This document shows positions 48,545 through 59,439 of a stretch of 64,000 nucleotides of DNA, piece after piece; the first letter of the stretch is position 1, and every line of letters starts with the position of its first letter. Made by a program: the position numbers and the translations under genes. Source of the DNA: Amyloporia xantha (taxonomy: Eukaryota > Basidiomycota > Agaricomycetes > Polyporales > Adustoporiaceae); NCBI GenBank assembly GCA_036971615.1, contig JAYKKR010000002.1:1984001-2048000 (forward strand), given 5' to 3'. The notes under the pieces are model-generated. The model saw nothing but the letters and a program-made list of their open reading frames with translations, ran no database searches and had not been told where the DNA came from.

Positions 48545-48637
48545 GTCACTTTGCCGGAGTGGTTAACGGGATCGCCTGCTATGTCAGCTTCCAGCGGTTG
48601 GGCTTTGCCCGCGAGTGTTCGAATCGCTCAGGTGACG
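48545..48637 (+). tRNA. tRNA-Ser (anticodon GCT), with intron
   Basis: The acceptor stem GTCACTT pairs with AGGTGAC, followed by discriminator G. The D arm is CCG...CGG with GGTTAA in the loop. The anticodon stem ATCGC/GCGGT encloses CT-GCT-A. An 11-base intron (48582-48592) follows position 37. A long variable arm (GGGC-TTT-GCCC) is diagnostic of serine tRNA, and the T arm is GAGTG-TTCGAAT-CGCTC. A and B boxes are intact and six T residues follow directly. Confidence 0.9.
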
Positions 48638-48638
48638 C

Positions 48639-48644
48639 TTTTTT
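48639..48644 (+). terminator. RNA polymerase III terminator of tRNA-Ser
   Basis: Run of six T one base after the tRNA 3' end. Confidence 0.85.
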
Positions 48645-48665
48645 CGTCCTACTGGTGGAGTCCAT

Positions 48666-50185
48666 CACCGCGTGAAGCGCGAAATTGCGGGCGCTCGGGA
48701 TTTTGCTCGGATTTACAAATCCCAGCAAAATTTTGTATATGCTGCCGCTTCATTACAAACACTATGGAGGCAAAATCGGGTGAAATCAACCCTCAGACAT
48801 GGCTCACTTCCACCCGTCTGCATGGTTATTTTAGCTAATATTGGGTTATGCTAACCCGGTGCATACATGGTGAAAGTAACACGAAAAATGTCCGCTTTCA
48901 CCATGCGAAATCTTCGTCGATAGTGAAAACAGCCCCAAGACTGGGTTAAATTTGGTCGAATGAAGAGGGTGAAAACCACCCTTAATTAACCCTCCCAGGT
49001 TTAACCCGGTCACAGGGTGGAAGTGTGATTCAACCCGCCGACTAAGTGACTCTAACCAGCACTGGTGTTCACTGTGAAACTCTCCAGGATTGCTCAGGGA
49101 TCAAGCTGTTGCAAGGCCATTCCGTGCATGTTTCTCTTGCACCGCGTGAAGCGCGAAATTGCGGGCGCTCGGGATTTTGCTCGGATTTACAAATCCCAGC
49201 AAAATCCTGTATATGCTGCCGCTTCATTACAAACTCTCCAGGATTGCTCAGGGATCAAGCTGTTGCAAGGCCATTCCGTGCATGTTTCTCTTGCTCCCAC
49301 ATCTTATAAACTCAGCCGACGACAAGATAAATAGAACAAATACTTCAGATGTCTAGGATAAGTCAAAACGCGTACATAGCGTACACAAGACCACACACTG
49401 CGGTCTTTCCCGCACCATCATCACTGTCGTGCCTTCGTGCGCGTCTGGCATTCCTACTCTAGGCAGTTCTTTACCCTCTTCCAGCTTTCGACACGCATAT
49501 ACCTAGCAAAACGGGGAGGATACAAGTTAGTGCGTCGTTTGAGGTGAGCCCGATATGGGATACCGAATGGAAATGGGAAATGACGTCTTCTATAACGGTC
49601 AGGCCTCTTGTTGCGGTGACTGGGCTCTACGAAATGTGTGAACACGTGAGTCCGTTCATAGATACAGCTGTCCTGTATCTAATCATCTTTTAGTCTAGGG
49701 GCATGCCGTTGTATCTACTTTCGTAAGTCTCATTGATTATTGACATCGGAAATATGGAATTTCTGATAAGTATTATTAGGTTTACCAATGTACCACTAAA
49801 GCTGATACATTCTATTTGGCATGAAGGTCTGGAGGGATTGAAGAGTTCAGACTAAAGTGTATCTATATATTGTGTAGTACAGTGCTGGAAGAGCAAGCTG
49901 TATGTAGCTGAAATAAGCCACAAAATATAATATAATATAATATAATATGATTAAACAGGATCATCTAATTATCGAGGAAATAAAACCCTTAAATCCACGC
50001 GATTGCATACACCTGGGATAATCCTAGGATCTGCTTGAAACTGACGTGGAACAACACAGAAACTTAGTTAAACCGTCAATATCCTGAAGTGGCTAGGATT
50101 CGCAAGGAATTAGCCCCGGACAACGACGGGATTTGGAAATCCCAAGGAGATCCCGTGCTCCTGTAATTTGACGCTTCACGCGGTG
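48666..50185. mobile_element. Candidate non-autonomous DNA transposon with terminal inverted repeats (CACTA-like ends)
   Basis: The ends are exact inverted repeats of 14 bases: CACCGCGTGAAGCG at 48666 and its complement ending at 50185. Similarity extends, at about 70 percent by eye, to roughly 62 bases on each side (48666-48728 and 50123-50185), including the palindrome-like ggattt-caaatcc. Both ends are flanked by CAT (48663-48665 and 50186-50188), a possible 3-base target duplication. CAC-type termini with 3-base duplications are typical of the CACTA/EnSpm superfamily. The interior has no protein-coding frame. It holds repeated AACCCG/TTAACCC motifs, an 11-base inverted pair (48866-48876 with 48895-48905), an internal tandem duplication and an (ATAAT)n run near 49921-49950. 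It sits between two tRNA genes, 28 bases after tRNA-Ser. Confidence 0.55.
49077..49294 (+). repeat. Tandem duplication, 154-base period, containing a copy of the element's left end
   Basis: The 64-base segment at 49077-49140 recurs exactly at 49231-49294. Between them, 49140-49234 is a 95-base copy of the element's left terminus (48666-48760) with only two differences seen (tt to cc near 49206). Confidence 0.85.
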
Positions 50186-50502
50186 CATGCACGCGTTGTT
50201 GCAAAATTATTGACTCATGAAATAGCGCATTTTATTCTGCTTCGTTCTCCATTTACCCTTTGCCTTACATTTTAGTACTTTTTTGCGTGAACGGCCAGGC
50301 TTCAGCCACCTTAGACTAGCTAAGCAAAGGCGTCCCACTTGGGGCAGCATCTCTACGATATCTAACTGGTCGACAACCAAGGAGCATTCGCACTGCTGAG
50401 TTGTAAACACCGATAGTTTGTGCAAACAGTTGCAGTAGGTGAAGAGATGCTCAGATGAAGACAATGCGTTTTATAGGCTTTTGACACAAGTGTCTTCACC
50501 AT

Positions 50503-50605
50503 TGCCCCATGGCTGAGTTGGTTACAGCGTCCGACTGTTACTGATGCTTTCATAAGCGTGGGTTGCGTAATCGGAAGGTCGAGAGTTCGAGCCTCTCTGG
50601 GGCAG
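50503..50605 (+). tRNA. tRNA-Asn (anticodon GTT), with intron
   Basis: The acceptor stem TGCCCCA pairs with TGGGGCA, then discriminator G. The D arm is GCTG...CAGC. The anticodon stem TCCGA/TCGGA holds the loop CT-GTT-A-A. A 29-base intron (50541-50569) lies between positions 37 and 38. The T arm is GAGAG-TTCGAGC-CTCTC. A five-T terminator follows at 50611-50615. The anticodon reading depends on the intron placement, which is the standard fungal position. Confidence 0.87.
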
Positions 50606-50610
50606 GTTTG

Positions 50611-50615
50611 TTTTT
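50611..50615 (+). terminator. RNA polymerase III terminator of tRNA-Asn
   Basis: Five T residues six bases after the tRNA. Confidence 0.75.
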
Positions 50616-50933
50616 CGAACTTCCTCAATCATTGTTTGGCCATATGATTTGAGAGGTTATCAAAGTACACGAAGACTGGAGTGCTATTTTAGCGTTCGTG
50701 TCGCCTCCGCTGCGCCCCTTTCACGGGGAACCAAAGCAAATGTTTTCAATCATAAATGTCGTAAGTATCAAGGAATGAGTTAGCGGTTCCGAAGTCTGAC
50801 TAGTAGCACCCATTGTTGTGCACCTTTTGTGGTTTATGAGTTCATATCATTGCAGTTAACTCGCATAGAGTGAAAGCCAACCTCGGTGTATATATTGATT
50901 CGTACAAATGGCACACCTCGATGTCCTTGTAGA

Positions 50934-52353
50934 CTACAAATACATCTCGTCCCAGCCTTCCTCATTTGTTGGTCTATCAGTGGAGACAGTGCTGCTACTT
51001 TCTCCAGGTGCGCTGTCAGACGGGACAATTTTGATATGATTGCTAGAGTCCGCAGCTTCCATCTCTCTGACAACATCCCACATATCTTCGTCTTCATCCG
51101 CGTCCGAACGAGAAGTACTCGGCGGAGGAATCGACGGTATATTCTTCAAGGGCTCTGGAGGCGGGAGAGCGGCATCAGGAAGCCCGCCCATTAGCTCGTC
51201 CCACATGGCCTCGTCATCATCGGTTGCAATATCATTGGTTTCCGGGATCGCCTTTGAGCGATAGTTGGTAGTGGTATCTGGTGGGGACAAAGAACGTGCG
51301 GCAGTGGCTGTTCGTTGCTGTTCTTCTTCCTCGCGAATGATGGCATCTATGTCAAACTCATCATATGCGTCGGAAGAAGGAGCCACTGAGGGAGATGAAG
51401 GAGGTTGGGATGGTGCGCGCGAGGATGATGCAGTCTCTGCGTCTGTCGCGCCTTGGACACCTGCAGGGAGCTTGGCATTCTCGCGGTCGTTGTTCTCGTC
51501 ATCACTGCCATTGTCCGACTCTGATGAAGCGTCTATCTTCCGGCCATTAACGAAGCCTTTGGACTCATCTCGCCAGACGCTCAAAGCCACCTGGTAGGAG
51601 AATATGATTAGAATATGGGTCGTCCTGAAGCGGCAAGATACGTACATGCATCCGTTTCGAGTGGCAGAGTTTCTCCACTCGTTGAACCGTGTCACGGAAC
51701 TGAGTCTTTGGGTACATCTTATGTGTCCAAAACTGGTACACTTGCAGTAGACTATTCAAATCTGACGCCTTAAGCAGCATCAGCCATCGCATCTACATTC
51801 AATGAACGAGGCATACCTCATGTCCTTTGCCTCTTGGCTTGAAGGTTTTTGCTTGTTTTACGAGTGCCGGAAAACCATCAGGACCGAGTAGCCTGGCCTC
51901 GTCCAACTTCGGCAACGGTTTCCGCTTCTCTTTCTCCGTTGTATCCTTGCTCCCCTTAGAGTCAGCACCACCCTCACCTGCCTTCTGTGATGTATACAAA
52001 TCCAGCGGAGATGCTTTAGCAAGCGCTTTCGCGTTCTTTGCATCCTCCTGCCGCCGCAACGCCTCTATATCCAAGGATGGAGGAAGGTCCTGGAAGATAT
52101 CATCGGGCTCCTCGTCGAGAGCATCAAACATGGCATCGATTTCAGAACGATTTGCCGAAGACGGCACGGATTTGCGCGTCGCCTGTCTCGGGGCTTCATC
52201 CTCGTCATCGGACTCGAGAAATAGAGACGATTTAGGGCGTTTCGAGGGTCGATTTGTGATGTCGTCGTCAACATGTATTGGAGGGGGGGAGGAGCGTCTC
52301 GGGGATTGTATGACGGGTGCGTCCCAGATGTCTGCCAATGCAGCGGAGGCCAT
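50934..52353 (-). CDS. CSM3: Csm3/Swi3/Tipin replication fork protection protein
   Basis: Three exons (52353-51817, 51768-51646, 51590-50934) encode 438 residues. The Swi3 domain reads LLGPDGFPALVKQAKTFKPR, SDLNSLLQVYQFWTHKMYPK and FRDTVQRVEKLCHSKRMHVA, split by both introns exactly in phase. This protein pairs with Tof1/Timeless to stabilise paused replication forks in the nucleus. The N-terminus is acidic and basic disordered sequence (RPSKRPKSSLFLESDDEDE). The long C-terminal tail holds three acidic Trp-Asp motifs, EAMWDELMGG, EDMWDVVREM and EGWDEMYL. These may serve as interaction sites, for example for RPA as in Tipin. Three ACGCGT boxes lie directly upstream. Confidence 0.9.
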
Positions 52354-52369
52354 GACTGTCGCGAACACG

Positions 52370-52406
52370 ACGCGTCAATGGCGCAGAGACGCGTCGAGTA
52401 ACGCGT
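52370..52406. promoter_or_regulatory. Cluster of three ACGCGT cell-cycle boxes
   Basis: ACGCGT at 52370-52375, 52389-52394 and 52401-52406, 17 to 53 bases before the CSM3 start and about 100 before the divergent NTM1 start. Three copies of this hexamer in 37 bases are very unlikely by chance. MBF-type factors use this site to drive G1/S expression of replication genes in fungi, which fits the CSM3 product. Confidence 0.6.
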
Positions 52407-52505
52407 TTGTCACGCCGTCACAACTGATCGAAACTTGAGTGCGGATCACTGTCTGCATTTCCATCCGAATACCTACATCTGAGAACACCTCTGTCTGTAC
52501 CAGTC

Positions 52506-53575
52506 ATGGCACCTAAAGATACGCCTGAGCCAGATGTGCAGGCCGGGATTGAATACTGGGCGAGCCAGCCTGCTAGCTACGACGGTGTCCTCGGTAAGCA
52601 TCGCGTTCTAGCATCGATGGCGTTGCGCTATGACACTCAATTTAGGTGGCTTCGGCAATGGGGTAGGCCATTACTATGCCCTGCGGCTCTCCGGGTCTGA
52701 CATATCCTCCAGTCACTACCGAGAATTGATGCTCTCGGATCACGACAATTCGTCCTCTACCTCATGCCCCAACTCAGCACCATCCCATCCGTTACCCATT
52801 CTCGCCGCGATGATCCTGGCCAAGTCGTCTGGAGACCACGAGCTCTTGACGTCGGCGCAGGGATTGGACGAGTCACGGCAGACGTCCTTCTGCACCTCGT
52901 ATCCGACGTAGTCCTCGTGGAGCCCGTGGAGAGCCTCGTCCGAGAAGCCTTGGCGCGCGGTAAATCACTGGAGGCACAGGTCTCGAAGAGTGGCGAAGTC
53001 CGTGTTCCGTGGAAAGGCATCCCGAATAAAACGAAAAGCGTCACCATCATCCAGAATACCCTACAAGACTTCGACCCCTGTTGTCCCTCGAAGTCACCCA
53101 AGCTACTCGGTCGGGTTGGGTTCGATCCTAATGTCGAGGATCTCGACGACCCATTCGATGTCATCTGGTGCCAATGGTGTTTGGGCTCGTTGAGCGACGA
53201 TGGCCTTGTCTCCTTTCTTAGACTGTGTCGCAGCGCCTTGCGAGATCCACAGAAAAGCTTGATCTTCGTCAAGGAGAATTGCTGCACCGATACTGAAGAT
53301 GGACATCCAAGGACCGTGCTCGACGAGAACGATTCCAGTCTGACAAGGTATTCGCCTTGCGCAGCTAGTTGTCGAACAGGACTTGACTCGTACATCTGAT
53401 TCTCGGTAGATCTGACCTTGCATGGAAAAAGATTTTCAACGACGCTGGGTTACGATTGATACAGGAACGCGTCCAGCGCGGGTTCCCGGAGGAGTTATAT
53501 GCAGTCAAAATGCAAGTAATTAACTACTCCACGAGGTAGATTACTCACAGTCACTCTAGGTATGCCCTCAGATGA
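52506..53575 (+). CDS. NTM1: Protein N-terminal methyltransferase (NTM1/Tae1)
   Basis: Five exons (52506-52593, 52646-52662, 52713-53347, 53410-53511, 53560-53575) encode 285 residues. It begins MAPKDTPEPDVQAGIEYWAS and contains ASYDGVLGGFGNGSLPRIDA. The SAM-binding motif is ALDVGAGIGRVTADVLLHLV and the post-motif is VLVEPVESLV. The family-specific part reads FDVIWCQWCLGSLSDDGLVS. It ends VQRGFPEELYAVKMYALR. NTM1 methylates the alpha-amino group of proteins starting (M)XPK, including ribosomal proteins. The last intron (53512-53559) begins GCAAGT, a consensus GC donor, and only this splice gives the conserved VKMYALR end. Confidence 0.92.
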
Positions 53576-53864
53576 TAGTACGTAAGATGGTCGGTAATTT
53601 CGTGATCCAGTAGAAGCTCCTATTCAATGTATTCATCTATTGAAGTACAAACAATGCAGTTCATCTCGCGAGAGGTGATTGATCGGAAGCATAGAGTACG
53701 TGTAGCCGGCGATGACGAGCACGGTAGAAATACAGACAGTGGAAGTAGCAGAAGGAGAAAGCACTATAGATGGCGAAGAGCACAAAAACGAAAGCAACGG
53801 GCTAGATACCATCCGAAAAGTAAAATAGGTGGAGTGCATACGCATAGGCGGGAATCTAAGTGGC

Positions 53865-55051
53865 TCATTGATCTCGAATAGGTACTTCAGGGATTCGGTT
53901 GGACTCCCGGTCACTGCTGGCGAGCACCGCATCACTGAGCGTCGTTCGTCTCTTCTGCTCCCTGCTGTCCATGCGCTCCTTCACAGCAGGGAAATAGTTG
54001 CGGACGACGTTTTCGAGCTGCGGCCAAATCTCGTCAGACGTCGCTCCAGCCAGGTTGACCAATTTGACACTCGGAGTCTGGGTTCTGTAGTAACTCAACA
54101 GAGGCGAAGTGGATGCGTAGAACTTTTCCAAGCGGCGGGCGAAAGTTTCCTGCAAAGATGCGTACGGTCAGATAACGTATTCCTGAACGAGGCACTCGGA
54201 CGAACCGGATTGTCGTCAGGTCGTTTCGTCAGTGGTTCACCGGTCTCATCGTCATGGCCTGCTACCTTTGGCGGGTTGTAGGACAGGTTGTACACCCGAC
54301 CCGACGGTAGATGCACCCAGCGGTCGGAAATCCGGCTTAGGATCACTTCATCGGCGACATCGAGATTGACGATGAGACTGAGAGGTGTGCCTTGACGCCT
54401 GGATCGCGGAATAAGTTAGAAGATGAGATCTTGGCCCGAGTGGGTATATGCACCTCAAATGGTCATCTAGCAGCTTCCCTTGACCTAACGTCCGTGGGAA
54501 GCCGTCAAGTATCCAGTGCTGTGCCGTGGTACAACCTCTCAGTAGAGTGTCTATATTGGCAGACAGATATGTCAAGCAGACCTTGTCGTGAAGCATATCC
54601 AGTTTGCTCGCTACAACTTTGAGCATGATGTCATCGGGTAACAATCCACCGGTGGCGACAATTTCCTCCGCCATGCGTCCGACCTCCGTTCTGCATTAAT
54701 ATACCGATATGAAATTCATGTCGCCGACGTAATAAATTGCACACACCGTTCCGCAATATGTTGCCGCAACAGGTCCCCGGTTGACAGTGATAAAACATCG
54801 TATTTTTTCACCAGCCTGGCTGACAGCGTTCCCTTGCCCGACCCCGGCTTGCCAAACATGAGCATGCGCAAGACCTTGCCGTCTCCATGGTCAGACAGTT
54901 CACCGGTGGCCGACCCCGGGCGAATGTTGCGTAAGAAGGAAAAGGGCAGAGCCTTATGAGCTATAGCGGCTGATTGGAATGCCCGGGAGCATGTCCACAC
55001 ATGTTTCGGCCGAAGGGTACTGAGTTGGACCGACAAAGATCTACAAGACAT
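53865..55051 (-). CDS. ADK2: Mitochondrial adenylate kinase (GTP:AMP phosphotransferase, Adk2/AK3)
   Basis: Five exons (55051-54747, 54690-54582, 54518-54454, 54398-54206, 54149-53865) encode 318 residues. A mitochondrial-type N-terminus (MSCRSLSVQLSTLRPKHVWT) precedes the P-loop LMFGKPGSGKGTLSARLVKK. The NMP-binding part follows (SLSTGDLLRQHIAERTEVGR), then DGFPRTLGQGKLLDDHLR. The LID domain reads DRWVHLPSGRVYNLSYNPPK and EPLTKRPDDNPETFARRLEK. The LID uses polar residues rather than four cysteines, as in eukaryotic long-form enzymes. It keeps nucleotide pools balanced in the matrix. The C-terminal tail is about 40 residues longer than usual. Confidence 0.93.
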
Positions 55052-56536
55052 GCACGCCGCGGCTGATATAAAAGGGTTCCGGAGCGACTTGGAAGTGCAC
55101 AAACGTCGATGCTCGACGTGGACTTTTCTTCTGCGACGACGGACCTATCGACCCACTTCGGGCAGCATATAGTCTGCCTCAAATTCCATGGGCCCGACCG
55201 TAAGACGCGATTTCGGAGTTATGTAAGCAAATCGATCTCCGAAACGCGTCTGTATATCTGTCTGGACGCGACTCGTCGTGTCGTGTCGAGTCGCTGGCCT
55301 ACACACAGTTGTCTTTCCCTCGTAGATAGTTTATCTCAATGCATGCCTTGTCTATTGTGTTTCCCTTGTGGAATCACAGAGAGGTCTATCTTGTTTTTTT
55401 TCCAAGGCGGCGGCCAGGGCCAGAGCAGGTACACACTCCATTAATTGCGATCTGAAGATTGTACACAGTTTTCCCTCCTGCTTGCATGGCTATCGGCGAA
55501 ACGTGCTATGCAATGTGCTGAAATTTCCGTGTGTCTTCGCAATCTCACCGACAGGAGAGCTTCGGGAGAGCTGCAGCCAGCCTCCGACCCAAGGCAGTGG
55601 ATTGGCCGATGAGATCCGGATAACACCCTCGGCATTTGTCCGGCACTGACCGGCATTCTCTCGGCAAGGGCGAACACGAACGAAATGGCGTCTTACGGTC
55701 TGATAGGCGCGTTTTGAAGCAGACCTATATTGTTACCGTCCTCCCTCCCTCTGTAAGGTAACAATTTTAGAGTCTGCCTACGGGAGACAAGGCAGCATAC
55801 CGTAATCGTTCGATAGGCGTTACAGTTCAAATTTCCTGCCGTCAGCAGTGGTTCCTGAGAAGTGCGAATTTTTGTTCACCTTGGCCTTCGCCCACAAGGA
55901 CTGGGTGCTCGTTGTCGGACACTGGACTGGACGATGAGAACGAAAAGGTGCGCGACCGCTGACGCTGCTCTCCCCAAAGACTTTCCGTTCCGTTCCCCGC
56001 GTTCCAGGCTTGCCGCTGCAGTCACGCGTCCCTATCAACGCCGCGGCATGGGGCAATCGTCGCACCTCTAGCCCCACCTCTAGTCCGCACCAGGTACGTC
56101 AGGCGGGCTTATGAATGGTACCAACAGTGGCAGTCTGCAATGTCGTAAATAAATTCATGGATGCAGGCCTGGAGGAAGGAAGTTACTCAGGGAACTGCTG
56201 CTGGTGTCGTAAGTGTGTCACAACGCCCGACACGGTAGCCATTCATACTTATTTCTCGCACTGTAAACCAGTTACATCGCGCGCTCGGAACCATTCACTC
56301 AATCCAGCAGTCCATCCATCTGAATCCCAATGTCGAACGACCTTTGTACGAGAAACAAGCATATATGCAATATACGCTACCCCTTTGACTACAACCATAG
56401 TTTACAGCAATATAGTCATTCTGAGTACATACATGCCAGTGTCCGAGTCTGTCCCAACCAATTCCTATTAGCCCAGTAATAGATGTCCGTCAGAACCTCA
56501 ACCCAAAAATGAAAATGCGAAAAAAAGATAATGCCA
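55052..56536. other. 1.5 kb intergenic region, nothing supported
   Basis: Between the ADK2 start and the stop of the secreted-protein gene. Frames are short and unsupported; no tRNA boxes or repeats were found. Confidence 0.45.
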
Positions 56537-58725
56537 TCACATTGACAGCCAAGTAAGAATAAGGGCTACTAGGATCGTTGATTGCCACACCATCCAGCTC
56601 GTCATTTCGACGAGTGACTGCGCCCCGTTCGAACTGGATCCAGAGCCACCTGACCCACCCGTAGTCGAATCTTTGGGACATCCTGCTGCGTCATTATTTT
56701 GGATACAGCCCTCGAAGCATTTCTGCGAGAGGCAAATTTATGTAAATCGCCGACCAGCCAGGGAGCCGTGAAGTATACCTGGAAGAGCTCGAAATCTTTC
56801 GCGTACAACTGGTAGACATCGGAGTCGTTGAATATATTGAAGAACTGGCCAATTCCACCCCCAGAGAAATCGTAGCCGGCATGCAGGTTGGCGCAGCCTG
56901 CCGACTTGGCTGTGGACTTGTCATTGCTGGAAGCTGAGCTGTGCTCCACTGCAGAGAGATCAAGGGTCGTGAATATGTCCATGTCCATAAAAATGGTGGC
57001 CTCGGCATCGCCGTCAAACGCGTTTATTCCGAAAGCGAGCTGTCGAACAAGTTGTCAAGCGCAGCTGGAGGGAGCAAGCTAATTGAATGCGGCGACTTAC
57101 ACTGGGTATTATGCTTGCTGTGACAGTGCTATTCGATGTTGCGCTAGACCCTGCAGACAGCTGTGGGTCTGATGAGGCGAATAGGTGAGTCAATAACATC
57201 GAGCATGAAGAGCGACGGGGAAAGCCGCACTTGATGGTCCCGTCACAACTTCCCAAATCGCTGACTGATTGTCGATAGGCGGGACTGCCAATTCACCGTT
57301 GATAATGGTCAGGTTGAGTCCCATGATCGTATCGACCTCAACATCAAGTTCGGCGTGGGCCTCGGCGTTGATCTGGAAGATGGGGCCGATAGTCAAGATT
57401 CTATCAGAGCACACAATGAGGTTCAGTCACGAATATTTTCCATAAAGATGAGATAACTTGCTCAGGAATACTCAATCCAGGAAAGCCGACTTGAACAAGC
57501 GTGACTGATCCGGTGTCCACAGTGAGCTGTGCAGAAAGGGGTGAATATCAACAACGTAAGACGGCCTTACAAAACGCATACTGCGGTTGAGACATTGACT
57601 AACAAATCCGCGATCAGGGTTCCGTTCAGGCCTATGCATAGCTTTAGACGCAAATAAATTCGATACTCGCTCAGCGCACCTGCATATAGTTGAATATCCG
57701 CAACATCGGGAGGAACGATAGTCGCGTTTACCAGGGCACCGAAATAGATCGATATATTGGCCTGGAGATCTATGCCGATGCTCAATCCGCACGTGCCGGT
57801 GACATCTTTGCCGATCTGGCAACCAAGCGTTTCGTTCAGGAGAGTGGTCTGAGTATCAACGACGATAGGAGAGCTGTCCACGTGTGTATCGTTGTATATG
57901 TCTCGCCCTGTGATGCATTAGCACATAGTCGTAGAATAGCTACATGCACGGTGACTTACTCTGTAGTGTTGCTCCGACGTGGTCTGATGGGCTTCTTGTC
58001 GAAACGCTATTGCGCTTTGCAGCGGTCCCCGGGCTGTCATCTCCATTTCGAGGAGCAGAAGTACCCGAGAAGAACATATTGACGTTGCCGTTGCTAAAGG
58101 AGCTGTAATTGAATAACTATTCAGCTAGATTATCGACTGAGTTCACACACATAGACGGGTCGACAGCGCCGAAATTAGTGTCCAATGTGATCCCCTTGAC
58201 GGTGGGTGAGCTTTCACGAGCTAAAGCCAAACCACGCGAAGTGAGGGAATACGGTTGATCTTCGTGGTCCCATATCTTGGCCACACGGGCAAATGGCATT
58301 TGGGTGCACTTCAAAAGGATTAGCAAGGTCAGCTATTGTTGTCGGCAAGACGAACATTTTCAGGCAGTCGGACAATCGTTCCAACTGCTCCTCCCTGAAA
58401 GAGGTGATCGCAGCCCCCAGTGGTGGACTCGTTGCATACCGCACGAATGTCTTGGGCAGTTTTCTGGGTGTCGCAATCTAGAATTGTCCAGCCGGCTGCC
58501 TCAGTGAGGTCAGAGACGGAATTCGGGGAACCAGACTGTTCGTCGAGGGGAGAATGGTGAGAATTGGATCGCTAAAAACAGCAAAACCGAACTCACGATA
58601 TATAGGCTACCAGAGAACGGTCCATCGACATCGTAGGAACATGATCCTTCGAGACAAGGGGCTGCCCAATTATTCACCGCGCGAACCACTGCGGGCAAGA
58701 GGAACAGAAAAACAGCCCTAGTCAT
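56537..58725 (-). CDS. Secreted, probably GPI-anchored protein (DUF7223-like)
   Basis: About ten minus-strand exons from ATG 58725 to TGA 56537. A signal peptide (MTRAVFLFLLPAVVRAV) is followed by APCLEGSCSYDVDGP. The conserved extracellular start reads LTEAAGWTILDCDTQKTAQD, GCDHLFQGGAVGTIVRLPEN and FARVAKIWDHEDQPYSL, then GITLDTNFGAVDPS. A repeat-like beta-rich region comes next (CGLSIGIDLQANISIYFGAL and SIPEILTIGPIFQINAEAHA). A Cys-containing end follows (GCANLHAGYDFSGG and FELFQKCFEGCIQNNDAAG). The last residues MVWQSTILVALILTWLSM form a hydrophobic GPI-type tail after a Ser/Gly linker. I recall similar proteins in many fungi under DUF7223 but cannot verify the name. One intron (57401-57461) starts GCAAGT. 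Confidence 0.75.
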
Positions 58726-59439
58726 GGCTGCCAGCGTCGAAGAATTTAAATGAAAACGCTGCAGCTAGGGAGAAAAACCGAAGCCCCTGCTGAGAGTGGT
58801 TGGTCGGGCAGCATTAAAGGCATCGTCTTTTATCGAATGCGCATCGATTGGCTGTGCATCACCATGAGTACCTAGAACTCACACAAATACCCATACCGCA
58901 TGCCTGGGGCAATGAATTGAGGGTCCATGTTTGGCAAAGGTCAGATAGAAGACACAAAATCAGCATGACCCATGCAGGCAATCAGTTTCAGCGCGAGAAG
59001 CACTGTGAGAGAACCAAGTAGTATATGTAGGGTCGACAGAATAGGCACATTTAGGACAGCGTTCTTGGCACTCACAATATCACTAACAACTTTCCGCGGA
59101 TTTGGGAAACCACATGAGTCCGACAAATGATGGGGAAGCTCGATTCAGCACAGCGTTGTTTTACTACTAGCGGTCTACGGGTGCCTGTCAATTGAAAACG
59201 TACACTTACCAGCGCTCGTCGATGTCGCGAACCTAGCCGATAGACGCACAACCGCATAACCGATCGCCATAGACTGCACATTTGATATCACTGTTGATAT
59301 GGGCAATCGATGACTCCCTGCACCTGTATACATGTGGAAGGCAGCTATACAGCTTAGTCTTTCTACGATTAAGTGTCAAAGACGCGCTCGTAATGAGAGC
59401 AGATTAGGTAAATATCGTCCACGCACTCCATATGTATAC
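58726..59439. other. 0.7 kb region, possible but unsupported small gene
   Basis: Minus-strand frames near 58941-59281 include a hydrophobic stretch (STLHILLGSLTVLLALKLIA) and donor-like sites, but no consistent exon join could be made. Confidence 0.35.

Noticed and set aside
49921..49950. (ATAAT)n run as a possible origin or CRISPR-like repeat
   Set aside because: It is a simple microsatellite inside the transposon-like element; no spacer structure exists.
51827..52438. 203-residue + strand open frame
   Set aside because: Antisense to the CSM3 first exon; Ser-rich composition comes from the acidic coding strand.
58941..59281. Small membrane-protein-like frames
   Set aside because: A hydrophobic stretch exists, but no start, donor and acceptor combination gives a consistent protein; it coincides with intron-like sequence.
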